Below, in pieces: positions 28,255-37,923 of a stretch of DNA of 64,000 nucleotides (positions are counted from its first letter, which is position 1; the number at the start of each line of letters is the position of its first letter). The stretch is from Thiomicrorhabdus sp. Kp2 (GTDB taxonomy: Bacteria; Pseudomonadota; Gammaproteobacteria; Thiomicrospirales; Thiomicrospiraceae). Position numbers and translations under genes: made by a program. The stretch spans positions 1,116,001 to 1,180,000 of the forward strand of contig NZ_ARWI01000001.1 of the NCBI RefSeq assembly GCF_000478585.1, given 5' to 3'. The notes beneath the pieces are model-generated. The model was given only the letters and a program-made list of their open reading frames with translations, was not told where the DNA came from and did no database searches.

Positions 28255-29453
28255 TATAAAGATACTCCTGCAATTTGGTTGCGGTTGGCAATGGCTTTGG
28301 CCATTTCAATTTGGATAAGTGCTTGTTGTAATTCGCTATCTAAAAATACCTGCTGGGCATTCACTAAGGTTTGAATATTACTTTCACCCGCTTGATAGGC
28401 TTGCTGTGCAAGTTGTAAAGTTTGCTCTGCTAGCTGCATATTTTGAGCACTGATGGTTAATTTTTGTTCTGCTAATACAACACTTTGTTCACTTGCATAC
28501 AGACGATTCTGGAGCTCTAACTGATAGCGCTTAACTTCTGCTTCTTTGTTTAAAACCTGTGTATTCTGCTTAGCTGTTTCTACTTTTTTAGATGGATTTG
28601 AGCCAATTGGGTAGCTGATTTGTGCAAATAAAGTGGTGTTTGGCGACATCGCTCTATCTTCCTCTTGAAAACCACCCACACTTAAAACGGGGTTGTCTTT
28701 CTGAGAAACTTTTAGCGTTTGCAACTCAGCCTGCAAAATGGCTAATTCTGCATTTAGCTTTCTCAATTCAGGGTGATTATTAATATCAAATAGAGGGGCA
28801 TTTTCGGTTAACGGAATCGGTAGCTCAAGTGAACCAGTCCAAGACTGGTAACGCTTTTGAACTGAGCCTAATTGATTTTGCATCGTGAGCAGATGAGATT
28901 CGGCTGTTAACAACAGATTTTGTGCCATTAAGGCATCCATTTTAGGCTTTTCACCGACCTGAACCAATTTACTAATCAATAAATGCAACTTATTGGCTTG
29001 GGCAACGGATTTTTGAGCAATATCCGTTTGCACTTGTGCTTCTCGGTATTGCCAAACTAAGTCACGTAATTGTCCTGAAGCCTGCCATTTTAAGAAGTTA
29101 ATTTGATCGTTTTTTAGTTCTGAATAACCTTTGGCTAATTGTTGTTGGCTGTCTGCTTGACCAGGTAACCATAATGGAAACTCTGCCCCAATATGCCACT
29201 TGGTTTTGTCTAAATCACCTGTCATGGCATCATTTTCATGCGCGATGACTAAATTAGTATTACTAGAGAAAAGGCTATTGGCAGCATCATTAGCGGAGGT
29301 TTCAACCGCATCATAACCAATCAAAGACATTTGTTCTGGTTGTTTTTGCATCACCTGTTCAAGCAAATCTGCGTAACTGGCGGCTTGTGCTGAATGTGAT
29401 GTTAGCCCAAATAAGAACAGGCCTGTAAGACTTAAAATCTGGATTTGTTTCAT
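28254..29453 (-). CDS. TolC-family outer-membrane efflux protein (CzcC-like)
   Basis: The 399-residue protein has a signal peptide (MKQIQILSLTGLFLFGLTSH, cleavage near SAQA) and two long helical repeats with abundant heptads typical of the TolC/CzcC periplasmic tunnel. It forms the outer-membrane channel of the tripartite pump. It is the first gene of the efflux operon and begins about 45 bp downstream of a perfect direct repeat likely to be a response-regulator site. Confidence 0.87.
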   Translation of the reverse strand: MKQIQILSLTGLFLFGLTSHSAQAASYADLLEQVMQKQPEQMSLIGYDAVETSANDAANSLFSSNTNLVIAHENDAMTGDLDKTKWHIGAEFPLWLPGQADSQQQLAKGYSELKNDQINFLKWQASGQLRDLVWQYREAQVQTDIAQKSVAQANKLHLLISKLVQVGEKPKMDALMAQNLLLTAESHLLTMQNQLGSVQKRYQSWTGSLELPIPLTENAPLFDINNHPELRKLNAELAILQAELQTLKVSQKDNPVLSVGGFQEEDRAMSPNTTLFAQISYPIGSNPSKKVETAKQNTQVLNKEAEVKRYQLELQNRLYASEQSVVLAEQKLTISAQNMQLAEQTLQLAQQAYQAGESNIQTLVNAQQVFLDSELQQALIQIEMAKAIANRNQIAGVSL

Positions 29454-29496
29454 AACACTTTCCTAGAGTCATCGATAATGAAATCCATTCTAGAAA

Positions 29497-29518
29497 ATGA
29501 AACTGAAATGAAACTGAA
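29497..29518 (-). promoter_or_regulatory. Perfect 11-bp direct repeat, likely response-regulator box
   Basis: TTCAGTTTCAT occurs twice head-to-tail without a spacer (minus strand) in the 85-bp gap between the sensor kinase and the outer-membrane gene. OmpR-family regulators bind such 10-11-bp direct repeats, and a member is encoded upstream in the same direction. Confidence 0.65.
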
Positions 29519-29538
29519 AATACTTAAAAAAATGAAAA

Positions 29539-30906
29539 TTAGCGTGGTCTAAATATAATCTCCACTTTTAAACCGCCTAAAGAAGAGTGGCTAAATTGCA
29601 TTTCGCCCGAATAGGCTTCAATTAAATCTTTAACGATAGATAGGCCAATACCGTGACCAGGCGTGTTTTCATCCGCTCTAAAACCACGAGTTTGCAAGTG
29701 ATTAAGGCGTTCTGCGCTCACCCCTTTGCCGTCATCTTCTATCACAATGATTGTACGACCTTTTTCCTCAGTCAACGTAAAGACTATTTTGGATTGAGCC
29801 CATTTAAATGCATTGTCCAATAGGTTTCCAAAAAGTTCAAAACCATCCTCTTTTTCAATGACCAGGCCTGGTAAATCAGGAATATCACAATGACATTGGA
29901 TGGATTTATTCTTATGCAACTGCTTTAAGGTTTGCAATAACTCATCCAAATCGCTTTTGAAATCGAAACGATTGTTGATTGGACTGTCTGAAGCAATACG
30001 TGCCTTTTTTAACTCTCTATCGATAAGATGATGAATCTTATCCAACTGCTGTTGCATCTGTTGCTGTACCCGCTGAAGATTTTCAGGTGACGAATCAATC
30101 TGAATCTGTTCGAGAATCTGAAAGGCTAGATTAAGCGGTGTTTTAAGACCATGTGACAAATTAGCATTGGATTGGCGTGATGTTTTAAGTTGTTTAGCGG
30201 CTTGGTGTAAAGCCCCTTTTAAAGCATCGATTAACGATTCAACCTCTTTAGGGTATTGACTGTTTTCAATGGTGAATTGATGGGTAATTTCCAACTCTTT
30301 AAGCTGTTTTTCCAGTGGTGCGAGCTGTGTAAAAGTACGTTTTAAAATCCATTTTTGTAAAAAATAGAGCACAAACAGGGCGATTACGGCAAAGAGCCCA
30401 AACAACCAATCAAAGTATTTTAAGCTCTCTTGAATAGGCGAGTGATCTTCAGCAACATACAAACGAACAGGTTGATTATTTTTACTTTGACGGCTCGCCA
30501 AAACTAAGAGTTTTGAGCGCATTAAACGATTACCGTCACCAACTAAAGGACCTAAGGTTTCATAAGAGAAAGATTGAGATTCTCCCTTCTCCAAGGACTT
30601 TAATAATAGGGGGTACTGATTTAGCGAGGGGGAAGCAAAGATTTTATTTGCGACTTTGACAACAAAATAGTGACCTGAATGAATATGTGAATAAATCGGT
30701 TCGATGTTCTCAATATCTAATCGCCATTGCCCATTTTCGAAGTGTAGGTTTTTCATCACCGATTCTGAATCATGGTCTAAACGGGTCATAACGTAATCAT
30801 CTGCAACCTGGTGAATGGTGGTAATCGACAGCCACCAAAACAGCAAAAAAACACCCAAAACACTGAAGCCAAGTAAGGCTGATAACTGATGTTGCAATGA
30901 TTTCAT
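29539..30906 (-). CDS. Sensor histidine kinase
   Basis: The 455-residue protein has an N-terminal membrane helix (about 8-28), a periplasmic sensor region (about 30-160), a second helix (about 165-185), a dimerisation domain with the phospho-acceptor His in LSHGLKTPL (near residue 248), and an ATPase domain with NLLDNAFKWA, DDGKGVS and GHGIGLSIVKDL. The H-box form HGLKTP is the less usual variant of HELRTP, seen in PhoQ-like kinases. Its start overlaps the response-regulator stop by 4 bp (ATGA). It likely senses metal or envelope stress and controls the efflux operon. It also carries an exact palindrome copy. Confidence 0.92.
   Translation of the reverse strand: MKSLQHQLSALLGFSVLGVFLLFWWLSITTIHQVADDYVMTRLDHDSESVMKNLHFENGQWRLDIENIEPIYSHIHSGHYFVVKVANKIFASPSLNQYPLLLKSLEKGESQSFSYETLGPLVGDGNRLMRSKLLVLASRQSKNNQPVRLYVAEDHSPIQESLKYFDWLFGLFAVIALFVLYFLQKWILKRTFTQLAPLEKQLKELEITHQFTIENSQYPKEVESLIDALKGALHQAAKQLKTSRQSNANLSHGLKTPLNLAFQILEQIQIDSSPENLQRVQQQMQQQLDKIHHLIDRELKKARIASDSPINNRFDFKSDLDELLQTLKQLHKNKSIQCHCDIPDLPGLVIEKEDGFELFGNLLDNAFKWAQSKIVFTLTEEKGRTIIVIEDDGKGVSAERLNHLQTRGFRADENTPGHGIGLSIVKDLIEAYSGEMQFSHSSLGGLKVEIIFRPR
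29862..29871. repeat. CCAGGCCTGG palindrome, coding copy
   Basis: Exact copy inside the histidine kinase gene, encoding part of LPGLV. Confidence 0.9.
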
Positions 30907-31616
30907 TTCTGCGCCTCACTTTGTGGAGCAATGCTATCAGATAGATTCAAACGATACCCTTGGCCTCGTAAAGTTTGAATGGCTTCTTTGCCTAGGTAAC
31001 TTCGTAAGCGACGTATATAGACTTCAATAATATTAGAGTCTTTGTCATCCGTACTCTCTGAAATTTTATCGAGCAGGATTTGTTTAGAAAACACTTGATG
31101 AGGTCGGCTAAAAAAAGTGTAAGCCAAACGGTATTCGGTGGCGGTTAAAGAGTGCTTTTGCTGATTCACCAACAGCGTTTTGGATTGTGTATTGAGACAT
31201 ATTGAATTGACACCTGCAAGGTGTTGAGGGGCAAAACAAATAGTCTCTTTTTTGGGCAGATGACGTTTAACCAAACTTTCAATTCTGGCCTGTAATTCTT
31301 CAAAATGGAAAGGCTTACCTAAATAATCGTCTGCCCCTTTTTTTAAGCCTTCGACACGTTCTTGCCAACTATTGCGTGCGGTTAAAATCAGAACGGGCAC
31401 ATGAATATTCTGTGCACGCAGTTTTTCTAAAACTACCAGGCCTGGTTGTTTCGGAAGCCCTAAATCCAAGATTATTAAATCATACTGATGTTCTAAACCT
31501 AAAAATAACCCTTGCTCTCCGTCTAATGCCACATCGACAATGAAATCTAAATGCTTAAAACGTTGAACAAGATTATCTACCAATAAAGGTTCATCTTCGA
31601 TTAACAGGAGCTTCAT
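30903..31616 (-). CDS. OmpR-family response regulator
   Basis: The 237-residue protein has a receiver domain (acidic pair in LLIEDE, phospho-acceptor Asp in IILDLGLPKQPG, Thr/Ala switch in ILTARN, Lys in GKPF) and a C-terminal winged-helix DNA-binding domain (LTATEYRLAYTFF, EVYIRRLRSYLG, TLRGQGYRL). It forms a two-component pair with the adjacent kinase and is the probable activator of the efflux operon. Confidence 0.94.
   Translation of the reverse strand: MKLLLIEDEPLLVDNLVQRFKHLDFIVDVALDGEQGLFLGLEHQYDLIILDLGLPKQPGLVVLEKLRAQNIHVPVLILTARNSWQERVEGLKKGADDYLGKPFHFEELQARIESLVKRHLPKKETICFAPQHLAGVNSICLNTQSKTLLVNQQKHSLTATEYRLAYTFFSRPHQVFSKQILLDKISESTDDKDSNIIEVYIRRLRSYLGKEAIQTLRGQGYRLNLSDSIAPQSEAQK
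31436..31445. repeat. CCAGGCCTGG palindrome, coding copy
   Basis: Exact copy inside the response regulator gene, encoding QPGLVV just after the phospho-acceptor Asp. Confidence 0.9.
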
Positions 31617-31624
31617 ATTCCGCT

Positions 31625-32278
31625 TTATAGGTGTTTACGGACAATCGCTTTTTCAGCGTCATCAATATTATCAACGGTGACATTTAAATTATGTAGACGA
31701 CCATCTTTAATATCGTAAATAAAACCATGAATAGCTAAGGGTTGACCTTTTTGCCAGGCCTTTTTTACCGCAGGGATATGACAGATATTTCTCACCTGTT
31801 CAGCCACATTAATTTCGCAAAGTTTATCAACCTGCTCTGTTTTGCTTAACGGTGCCAAGATATCTTTAGCTCTGGAAAGATATTTACGAATTGGGCGAAT
31901 CCAGTGATCAATCAAATCAGGATTGGTCTCATTAAAGGAAGCTTGAACGCCACCACAACCATAGTGGCCATTCACAATAATATGTTTTACTTTTAGCACT
32001 TCAACCGCATATTGGATGACCGACAAAACATTCATATCACTTGAGTTAACTAGGTTGGCAATATTTCGGTGTACAAAAATTGTACCTGGATCCATCTTAA
32101 CCAGTTCATTAGCGGGTACACGACTATCGGAACAGCCAATCCACAAATATTCGGGCTTTTGCTGATGAGCTAAACTTTCAAAAAAACCTGGATTGGCTTG
32201 ATTAACTTCATCTACCCACTCTTCATTGTTTTTGAAAAGTTGCTGAATATCTTGATTACAATCACATTGCTGACACAT
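31625..32278 (-). CDS. Beta-carbonic anhydrase
   Basis: The 217-residue enzyme has the zinc-binding pattern of beta-class carbonic anhydrases: C and D in WIGCSDSRVPANE, then H and C in NGHYGCGG. It interconverts CO2 and bicarbonate in the cytoplasm and lies just before the RubisCO locus, supporting a role in CO2 supply. The N-terminus carries an unusual Cys cluster, MCQQCDC, before the first helix. It follows the small membrane protein with a 9-bp gap and may be co-transcribed with it. Confidence 0.95.
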   Translation of the reverse strand: MCQQCDCNQDIQQLFKNNEEWVDEVNQANPGFFESLAHQQKPEYLWIGCSDSRVPANELVKMDPGTIFVHRNIANLVNSSDMNVLSVIQYAVEVLKVKHIIVNGHYGCGGVQASFNETNPDLIDHWIRPIRKYLSRAKDILAPLSKTEQVDKLCEINVAEQVRNICHIPAVKKAWQKGQPLAIHGFIYDIKDGRLHNLNVTVDNIDDAEKAIVRKHL

Positions 32279-32287
32279 GGGGTTTCC

Positions 32288-32518
32288 TTATTCTTCTTTA
32301 GAGTCTGGTTGCTTCCAAAACTTCATTATAATCAATACCGTAAATATACCTGCAAAAAACATAAATGCCATAGCTGGCCACAAGACATATAAAACATCCC
32401 AACCATAACTGTTTGGAATGCTAATACCATCAATCACTTCAGTGAGCTGATATTGTTCAATCGACCCCGAAAGATAGAACAAAAGAATCGCCATAATAGC
32501 GAGTATAAAAATACACAT
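32288..32518 (-). CDS. 76-residue two-helix membrane protein, unrecognised
   Basis: The small protein has two hydrophobic helices (about residues 2-18 and 44-66) with a polar linker between them and a charged tail KFWKQPDSKEE. I recognise no family. It starts 43 bp from a terminator and ends 9 bp before the carbonic anhydrase start, so the two are probably one transcript. A role in membrane tethering or bicarbonate handling is only a guess from position. Confidence 0.6.
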   Translation of the reverse strand: MCIFILAIMAILLFYLSGSIEQYQLTEVIDGISIPNSYGWDVLYVLWPAMAFMFFAGIFTVLIIMKFWKQPDSKEE

Positions 32519-32561
32519 ATCGTTATGACTCTTTATTTTACAGAGTGTTTATTTTAGACAA

Positions 32562-32596
32562 AAAAAATGCCCATAAATAAATTTTGGGCATTTTTT
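32562..32596. terminator. Bidirectional terminator downstream of the cbbM-side operon
   Basis: An AAAAAATGCCCA / TGGGCATTTTTT stem with an 11-nt loop; A and T runs on both sides make it usable on both strands. It separates the 149-residue gene from the membrane protein/carbonic anhydrase pair. Confidence 0.85.
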
Positions 32597-32660
32597 AATT
32601 TCATTACAAAATAAGCAATGACAAAGAACACGTCTAATACGGAATAGGTATGACGAGCCG

Positions 32661-33110
32661 TTAAAACCAACCATTGGTGTTTAACGGCTTTTTCTTAGGT
32701 TTATGTTCATTCCCAAGTTCATAAGCCGCTTTAAGAGCTTTCGCAATATGAGGGTTTTTCTCTAAATCCAGCTGATGCCTCTCAGCAATTTCTTGTAAGT
32801 ACGCATCAGGCCCTATTTTTTGATAAAAATCGAGAAAGGTTTCAACATGTATTGGTAAATTCGGCAATGCCGATTCAATACTTGATTGAAAACGAATCAC
32901 TTCAATCTCACTAGATTCCAACATTTCAAATTTATACGAAATCACATCCAAGTCATTCTCTTTTGCCATACGACTTGGAAGTTGTTCCAAAAATAAATCG
33001 ACATCATCAATATAATGTGGCAAATCAATTTCGGATTCATAATGGAAAGTTTCACCACGAAAATCGAAGCTTGCCCTAACCGTCATAGTAGGTTTCACAA
33101 AATTTGTCAT
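32661..33110 (-). CDS. Unrecognised 149-residue protein downstream of cbbO2
   Basis: The protein has an N-terminal beta-rich half (MTVRASFDFRGETFHYESEID) and a helical, acidic C-terminal half ending in a lysine-rich tail (KPKKKPLNTNGWF). No signal peptide or membrane helix is seen. It begins 11 bp after the cbbO2 stop on the same strand and is closed by a terminator, so it belongs to the cbbM-side operon, presumably as a RubisCO-related accessory. I do not recognise a family. Confidence 0.7.
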   Translation of the reverse strand: MTNFVKPTMTVRASFDFRGETFHYESEIDLPHYIDDVDLFLEQLPSRMAKENDLDVISYKFEMLESSEIEVIRFQSSIESALPNLPIHVETFLDFYQKIGPDAYLQEIAERHQLDLEKNPHIAKALKAAYELGNEHKPKKKPLNTNGWF

Positions 33111-33121
33111 AGCATTCCCAA

Positions 33122-35386
33122 TCAGTGTGTTAACTTCATAAAGACTTGCGGTAACAGTTCAGGTAATTTCTCTACATGGTCAATAACCGTATATTGATTA
33201 CCAAACACATCCGCCACATACTCATCGGCCTTAGGGTCAACCGTAATGCAGTAAGAGTAAATCCCTTTACTTTGCAACTCTTCAACCGCTTTATGGGTAT
33301 CTTGAATGAGCGTTTGCGGGTCTTTAGCATCAATATCCGCAGGTTCACCATCTGTTAACACCAGCATCAACTTCTTCTCAGCTTGCTGAGCTTCAAGATA
33401 GTGTGCCGCATGACGCATGGCCGCTCCCATTCGAGTTGAATAGGACGCTTCCATACCAGCAATACGCGCTTTTACCTCATCAGTATAGCCTTCGGAATAC
33501 CCTTTAATATGCTGATAACGCACTTCATGGCGAGTATCCGAACAGAAACCAGCGATAGCAAATTTATCACCCAACTGTTCAACTGTCCAAGCGGTAATTG
33601 CCAAAGCTTCTTCCGAAAGCTCTAACAGCGTTTGCCCAGTTTCTTGGTTGCGTTCATTTAACGATTGCGATGTATCCACTAATAACATCACCGCAATATT
33701 GCGACTATCGGTTGTATGACTATAGTTAATACGTGGGTCTGGAGCTTGCCCACTCTTAAAGTCAATAATAGAGCGAATCGCCACATCCAAATCCAGCTCT
33801 TCGCCCTCCTCTTGGAAACGAATACGCTTTTTATTTTGTGGCTTCAACATCTCAATCATTTTTTTCAAACGTTTGGCTAGGTCACCATGTTTTTCCATCA
33901 AGCGGTCAATCTTACCTGCATCACCCGATGGGTGAAGACGCTCATAAACCGTTGTCCAATCAGGACGATAACCTTCCGAAATGTAATCCCATTCATCATA
34001 ATGACGTGGTGGTAAACCACCTTCATTTTGAACGACTTTCTCTTCGTTTTCATATTCGTTTGGCATGATTTCATCAGGCTCGTCATACTCTTCATAGAAG
34101 AACCAGATATAACGGTTGTCATCTCGATAAGAGATTTCAGTATCATCAAAGAATACTTTAGGCATGCTGTCTGATGACTGTTTTCGCGACTTCACATAAA
34201 AATCAATTCCTAACTCAGCCATATCTGCTGTCGTGGAATCTTCACCTTTGTCTGCCATCACCTTATGGAAACGCGCACGAAACTCTTCTAGCAGAGGGTT
34301 TTCTGGGTCAAAGTTCTCATCGAGTAAAGCACGAGACATACGCGTGGCGCGGTAACGTAAACAAGAAAACTTAGCATCATCACAAGCGCCTTTTTCAGGA
34401 TAAGGATGTAAAGCCATGAACAGTTTCTTTAAACCTGGATACTTTTGGATTGCCAGATATTCAACACGACTGTCTTCAAATACTGAAATAAACAGCTGCA
34501 TATGTGGCGCATAGTTATCTGCCATGAGCTTACCAGACCACTTAAAGTGAGCCATCATATGTGCAAGCGTAGCACGAAAACGATCCATACCAGAAACGCC
34601 ATTCTCTGCATCGTACACATCTGGTACAGCGATGATGTCATCATCCAGATAAGGCACAGGCTTACGCAACTGGTCAAACGCTGTCGCAAAGGTTTGGAAA
34701 GGTAAATCACAATCCCACATGCAGCTCTTTAGCATATCCATGTGACGTTCCACATCCTTAAAGGTCGTACCCTTGCGCTCACGGGTGATAATGCTCTTAG
34801 CATCATGCGATTCTAGCTCAAAATAAGCAATCTGCTCATCTGGAGCATTCAAATAGTTACGCGCACCATAGTCTATAAAATTACGAATACCATTCAGACA
34901 CAACTTGGAAATAAGTTGTGGCATGGAGTTCATTAACGACACCATACCTGGGCTTTCATGTATAGAATGATGCCCATGAATCACCGTCTGAGTCTTATCG
35001 ACATACTCATCAATAATATCGAAATACAACTGTAAATCTTCAATTCGATCAATGCGACGACAAACGTGCCCTAATGTAGATAAGAAAGGAACCAAGGCTT
35101 TTTTATTAGGACTACGTGCCATTAAATAAGCAAAGTCGGCAACCATTTTGTTGGTACCTTGGCCAAAATGCGATGCGATATCTGGCATCACTTCCATATA
35201 AACCAGCACAGGCTCAACACCTTGACCGATTTTACACAAGAAGTTAGCACCATCTAAATAGGCCTGGACACCTTCTGCTGATAATTTTGAATCAGCATAG
35301 TCAATCAGTTCTGGAAACAGCTCGACTGCTTTTGGAAACTTACAGGTAAACTTTTCCTGATATTCAGCAAATAATTCTTCATTCAT
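33122..35386 (-). CDS. cbbO: CbbO RubisCO activase adaptor (cbbM side)
   Basis: The protein (754 residues from ATG 35386) has the CbbO layout: a long helical N-terminal region and a C-terminal von Willebrand A domain with a MIDAS motif DTSQS near residue 575 and LTDGEPAD further on. CbbO links the CbbQ AAA+ ring to RubisCO and helps remove inhibitory sugar phosphates. The frame extends to 35422 inside a repeat element, but ATG 35386 (MNEELF) has AGAGAA upstream, so I use it. It forms an operon with cbbQ2, although a repeat element separates them. It is paralogous to the copy at 43324-45657. Confidence 0.92.
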   Translation of the reverse strand: MNEELFAEYQEKFTCKFPKAVELFPELIDYADSKLSAEGVQAYLDGANFLCKIGQGVEPVLVYMEVMPDIASHFGQGTNKMVADFAYLMARSPNKKALVPFLSTLGHVCRRIDRIEDLQLYFDIIDEYVDKTQTVIHGHHSIHESPGMVSLMNSMPQLISKLCLNGIRNFIDYGARNYLNAPDEQIAYFELESHDAKSIITRERKGTTFKDVERHMDMLKSCMWDCDLPFQTFATAFDQLRKPVPYLDDDIIAVPDVYDAENGVSGMDRFRATLAHMMAHFKWSGKLMADNYAPHMQLFISVFEDSRVEYLAIQKYPGLKKLFMALHPYPEKGACDDAKFSCLRYRATRMSRALLDENFDPENPLLEEFRARFHKVMADKGEDSTTADMAELGIDFYVKSRKQSSDSMPKVFFDDTEISYRDDNRYIWFFYEEYDEPDEIMPNEYENEEKVVQNEGGLPPRHYDEWDYISEGYRPDWTTVYERLHPSGDAGKIDRLMEKHGDLAKRLKKMIEMLKPQNKKRIRFQEEGEELDLDVAIRSIIDFKSGQAPDPRINYSHTTDSRNIAVMLLVDTSQSLNERNQETGQTLLELSEEALAITAWTVEQLGDKFAIAGFCSDTRHEVRYQHIKGYSEGYTDEVKARIAGMEASYSTRMGAAMRHAAHYLEAQQAEKKLMLVLTDGEPADIDAKDPQTLIQDTHKAVEELQSKGIYSYCITVDPKADEYVADVFGNQYTVIDHVEKLPELLPQVFMKLTH

Positions 35387-35402
35387 AACAAATTCTCTTT
35401 TA

Positions 35403-35529
35403 CCTCGAAGGCACGAAGACACGAAGAGGATAAATTTTAGGAGAGCCTTACCGACTAAGTAGAGTAACCACGAGACACCCTAGAATTAATTTCATTAATT
35501 AATCTTCGTGTCTTCGTGTCTTCGTGGTT
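35403..35529. repeat. CACGAAGR inverted-repeat element, copy B
   Basis: Left arm 35403-35426 (8-bp CACGAAGR units), right arm 35504-35529 (reverse complement, ending CTTCGTGGTT). It lies in the gap between cbbQ2 and cbbO2, splitting an operon that is compact in the paralogous locus. Confidence 0.85.
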
Positions 35530-35547
35530 CTATGAATAAACTATTTT

Positions 35548-36348
35548 TTAACCAAATATCATCTGAATGGCGTTATCAAGCGTTTCGCGGATGTCTGCAT
35601 CATCTGTAATCGGACGAACCAACGCCATCTTACAAGCTTCAACTGGTGTAATACCCTGGTTGATTAACGTCGCTGCATAAACCATCAAACGAGTAGAGAT
35701 ACCCTCATCCAAACCGTGACCTTTTAGGTTACGAGCCGTTTCTGCAATTTGAACAAGTTTCTTAGCGGTCGCTTCATCAACCCCACCCTCTTTCTGAAGG
35801 ATATGCGCTTCCACTTCTGCACTTGCGTAATCAAAATCTAATGCACAAAAACGCTGCTTGGTAGATTGTTTTAAATCTTTCATTAAAGATTGATAACCAG
35901 GGTTATAAGAGATAACCAATTGGAAATCTGGGTGTGCTTTGATTAACTCACCTTTTTTATCTAGAGATAGTTCACGACGGTGATCCGTTAAGGCGTGAAT
36001 AACAACCATCGTGTCTTGACGTGCTTCAACCACTTCATCCAAATAACAGATTGCACCATAGCGTGCCGCCATCGTCAGAGGACCATCAACCCAACGTGTT
36101 CCGTTAGCATCAAGAAGGTAGCGACCAACCAAATCGGAAGCGGTAATATCTTCGTTACAAGAAACAGTGATGATAGGCTTACCTAATTTCCAAGCCATGT
36201 GCTCAACAAAACGAGATTTACCACAACCAGTTGGCCCTTTCACCATCACTGGTAAACGTGCAGCATAAGCCGCTTCGTAAAGCTCAACTTCATTTGATTG
36301 AGCATCATAAAATGGTTCGTTATCAATTTTGTATTGTGAAATATCCAT
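35548..36348 (-). CDS. cbbQ: CbbQ AAA+ RubisCO activase (cbbM side)
   Basis: The MoxR-class AAA+ ATPase (266 residues from ATG 36348) has Walker A GPTGCGKS at residues 38-45, Walker [10 protein letters not shown], and the sensor segment ISYNPGYQS. With CbbO it forms the hexameric activase that restores inhibited RubisCO. The ATG at 36348 is preceded by GGGGAA; the longer frame to 36366 is less likely. It is closely similar to the cbbQ1 product (42427-43245). A terminator lies between cbbM and this gene. Confidence 0.94.
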   Translation of the reverse strand: MDISQYKIDNEPFYDAQSNEVELYEAAYAARLPVMVKGPTGCGKSRFVEHMAWKLGKPIITVSCNEDITASDLVGRYLLDANGTRWVDGPLTMAARYGAICYLDEVVEARQDTMVVIHALTDHRRELSLDKKGELIKAHPDFQLVISYNPGYQSLMKDLKQSTKQRFCALDFDYASAEVEAHILQKEGGVDEATAKKLVQIAETARNLKGHGLDEGISTRLMVYAATLINQGITPVEACKMALVRPITDDADIRETLDNAIQMIFG

Positions 36349-36454
36349 GTCTGTTCCCCGTAACATTAATGGTTTGTGAAAAGTGATTTAGCACTCTATT
36401 TTCAATAGAAAACACAGTGATAAATAACCTTGAGAAAGGTCTATATTGTGCATT

Positions 36455-36484
36455 AAAAAAAACCCCTGCTCGAAAGCAGAGGTT
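36455..36484 (-). terminator. Terminator between cbbM and cbbQ2
   Basis: A 10-bp stem (AACCCCTGCT 36461-36470 with AGCAGAGGTT 36475-36484, one mismatch or wobble) and CGAA loop, followed on the minus strand by eight T. It probably gives more cbbM than cbbQ2/cbbO2 message by partial read-through. Confidence 0.85.
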
Positions 36485-36522
36485 CCTTTTGGTTGTTCCA
36501 ATAAGATTCGTAAACGAATTTC

Positions 36523-37923
36523 TTATTTGTGAACGCCCAATTTTTCACGCCAATCTGGGTAGATTTTATCTGCATCACCAGGGAATGATTCGAACGCACG
36601 AGCAAATTCTGGATGCTCTTTAGCGTATTCGATTGGATCTGCACCAGTCTTCCAGCAGTCATAAGCCTGACCTAGAGAGATACCACCAGCAGCTGGGCTG
36701 TCGATGTGACCGAATGAACCACCACCACAAGTGTTGATTACGTTACCGTGACCTAGGTTTTCGAAGAAACCAGGTAGACGTAGCGCGTTCATACCACCAG
36801 AGATGATTGGAGTAGTAGGCTTCATGCCGTACCACTTCTGATAGAAGTAGTGACCTTGACACTCATCACGCTCAAGCATGTATGCTAAAACGCGCTCATC
36901 ACCGTGACCTTCCATTTTACCGTAACCCATAGTACCAGTGTGGATACCAGAAGCACCCATAAGACGAGATAACTTCATGTAACATAGTGGATCCATACCC
37001 ATTGGTGACTTGTAAGAAGTCAACGCACCGTGACCAGCACGGTGGAAGTGTAGGTAAGTATCAGGGAAAGCACGACGTGCAGTTGTAACACCAGCTGGTC
37101 CAGTTACGAAACCGTCAACTAGGAATGCAACGTGTTTTTCGTTACCGTACTTAGCAAACTGTTCTAGGATGTAGTCACCACGCTTGATCATTTCTGTATG
37201 CCAGTCAGCAGTTACGTTAGCAGAGAAAAGCTTAGCTTGACCTGTTGCTTGCTGTGCACGATCCATAGTTTCTGCAACCATAGGAATAACTGTTTCCATT
37301 GGGCAGAAAGGCTGGTTAGCTTGTGGCTCATCGTTTTTGATGAAATCACCACCAAGCCAGAAGTCATAACATGCCTTAGCGAATGGCTCAGGACGTAGAC
37401 CAAGCTTAGGCTTGATGATAGTACCAGCGATGTAACCACCATCAACTTCTGGACGACCTAATACGCGCCATAGGTCAGAGATATCAGTCGCAGGACCGTC
37501 AAACTTCTTAACCATTTGCTCTGGAACCAAGAAATCTAACATACGTAGACCTTCGTGGTCACCCATACCTTGGTTGTTACCTAAAATTAGAGACCACATA
37601 TGAGAAACATTGTAGAAACCATCAATTAGGTTAGGATCAAATAGAGGTACTGGGTAAGCGATCTTCATCAGACCACCTTTTTCACCAAATGCAGCTTCGT
37701 CGATTTCATAAACTAATGCATCAACACCACGTGTGAAATCATCTGTAGTAGAAACTTCTACGTTAGTACCTGTTGAAGACTCAGCTGCAACGTGAGCAGC
37801 AACTTCAAGGAAACCGTAACCAGCAGCTGGTTTAAGACGGTATGCAACTAATAGGTGATTACCATCAGCAATCAATTTCTCTTCTGAAAGAGTTAAGTCA
37901 GCGTAACGATTCGACTGATCCAT
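36523..37923 (-). CDS. cbbM: Form II RubisCO large subunit
   Basis: The 466-residue enzyme is a form II RubisCO: no small subunit gene nearby, and a form II N-terminus ([12 protein letters not shown]...). Catalytic K171 (IKPKLG), the carbamylated K196 with D198 and E199 (FIKNDE), and the C-terminal [11 protein letters not shown] loop are intact. Form II enzymes suit high CO2 and low O2. The codon choice is strongly biased, as for highly expressed genes. GAGG lies upstream of the ATG. No copy of the AGGCCTG palindrome occurs in it. Confidence 0.98.
   Translation of the reverse strand: MDQSNRYADLTLSEEKLIADGNHLLVAYRLKPAAGYGFLEVAAHVAAESSTGTNVEVSTTDDFTRGVDALVYEIDEAAFGEKGGLMKIAYPVPLFDPNLIDGFYNVSHMWSLILGNNQGMGDHEGLRMLDFLVPEQMVKKFDGPATDISDLWRVLGRPEVDGGYIAGTIIKPKLGLRPEPFAKACYDFWLGGDFIKNDEPQANQPFCPMETVIPMVAETMDRAQQATGQAKLFSANVTADWHTEMIKRGDYILEQFAKYGNEKHVAFLVDGFVTGPAGVTTARRAFPDTYLHFHRAGHGALTSYKSPMGMDPLCYMKLSRLMGASGIHTGTMGYGKMEGHGDERVLAYMLERDECQGHYFYQKWYGMKPTTPIISGGMNALRLPGFFENLGHGNVINTCGGGSFGHIDSPAAGGISLGQAYDCWKTGADPIEYAKEHPEFARAFESFPGDADKIYPDWREKLGVHK

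Noticed and set aside
23981-29453. Assigning the metal pump to copper/silver or to cobalt/zinc/cadmium
   Set aside because: The helix 4 sequence does not decide the subgroup by eye, and no Met-rich or His-rich metal sites were clear, so no metal was named.
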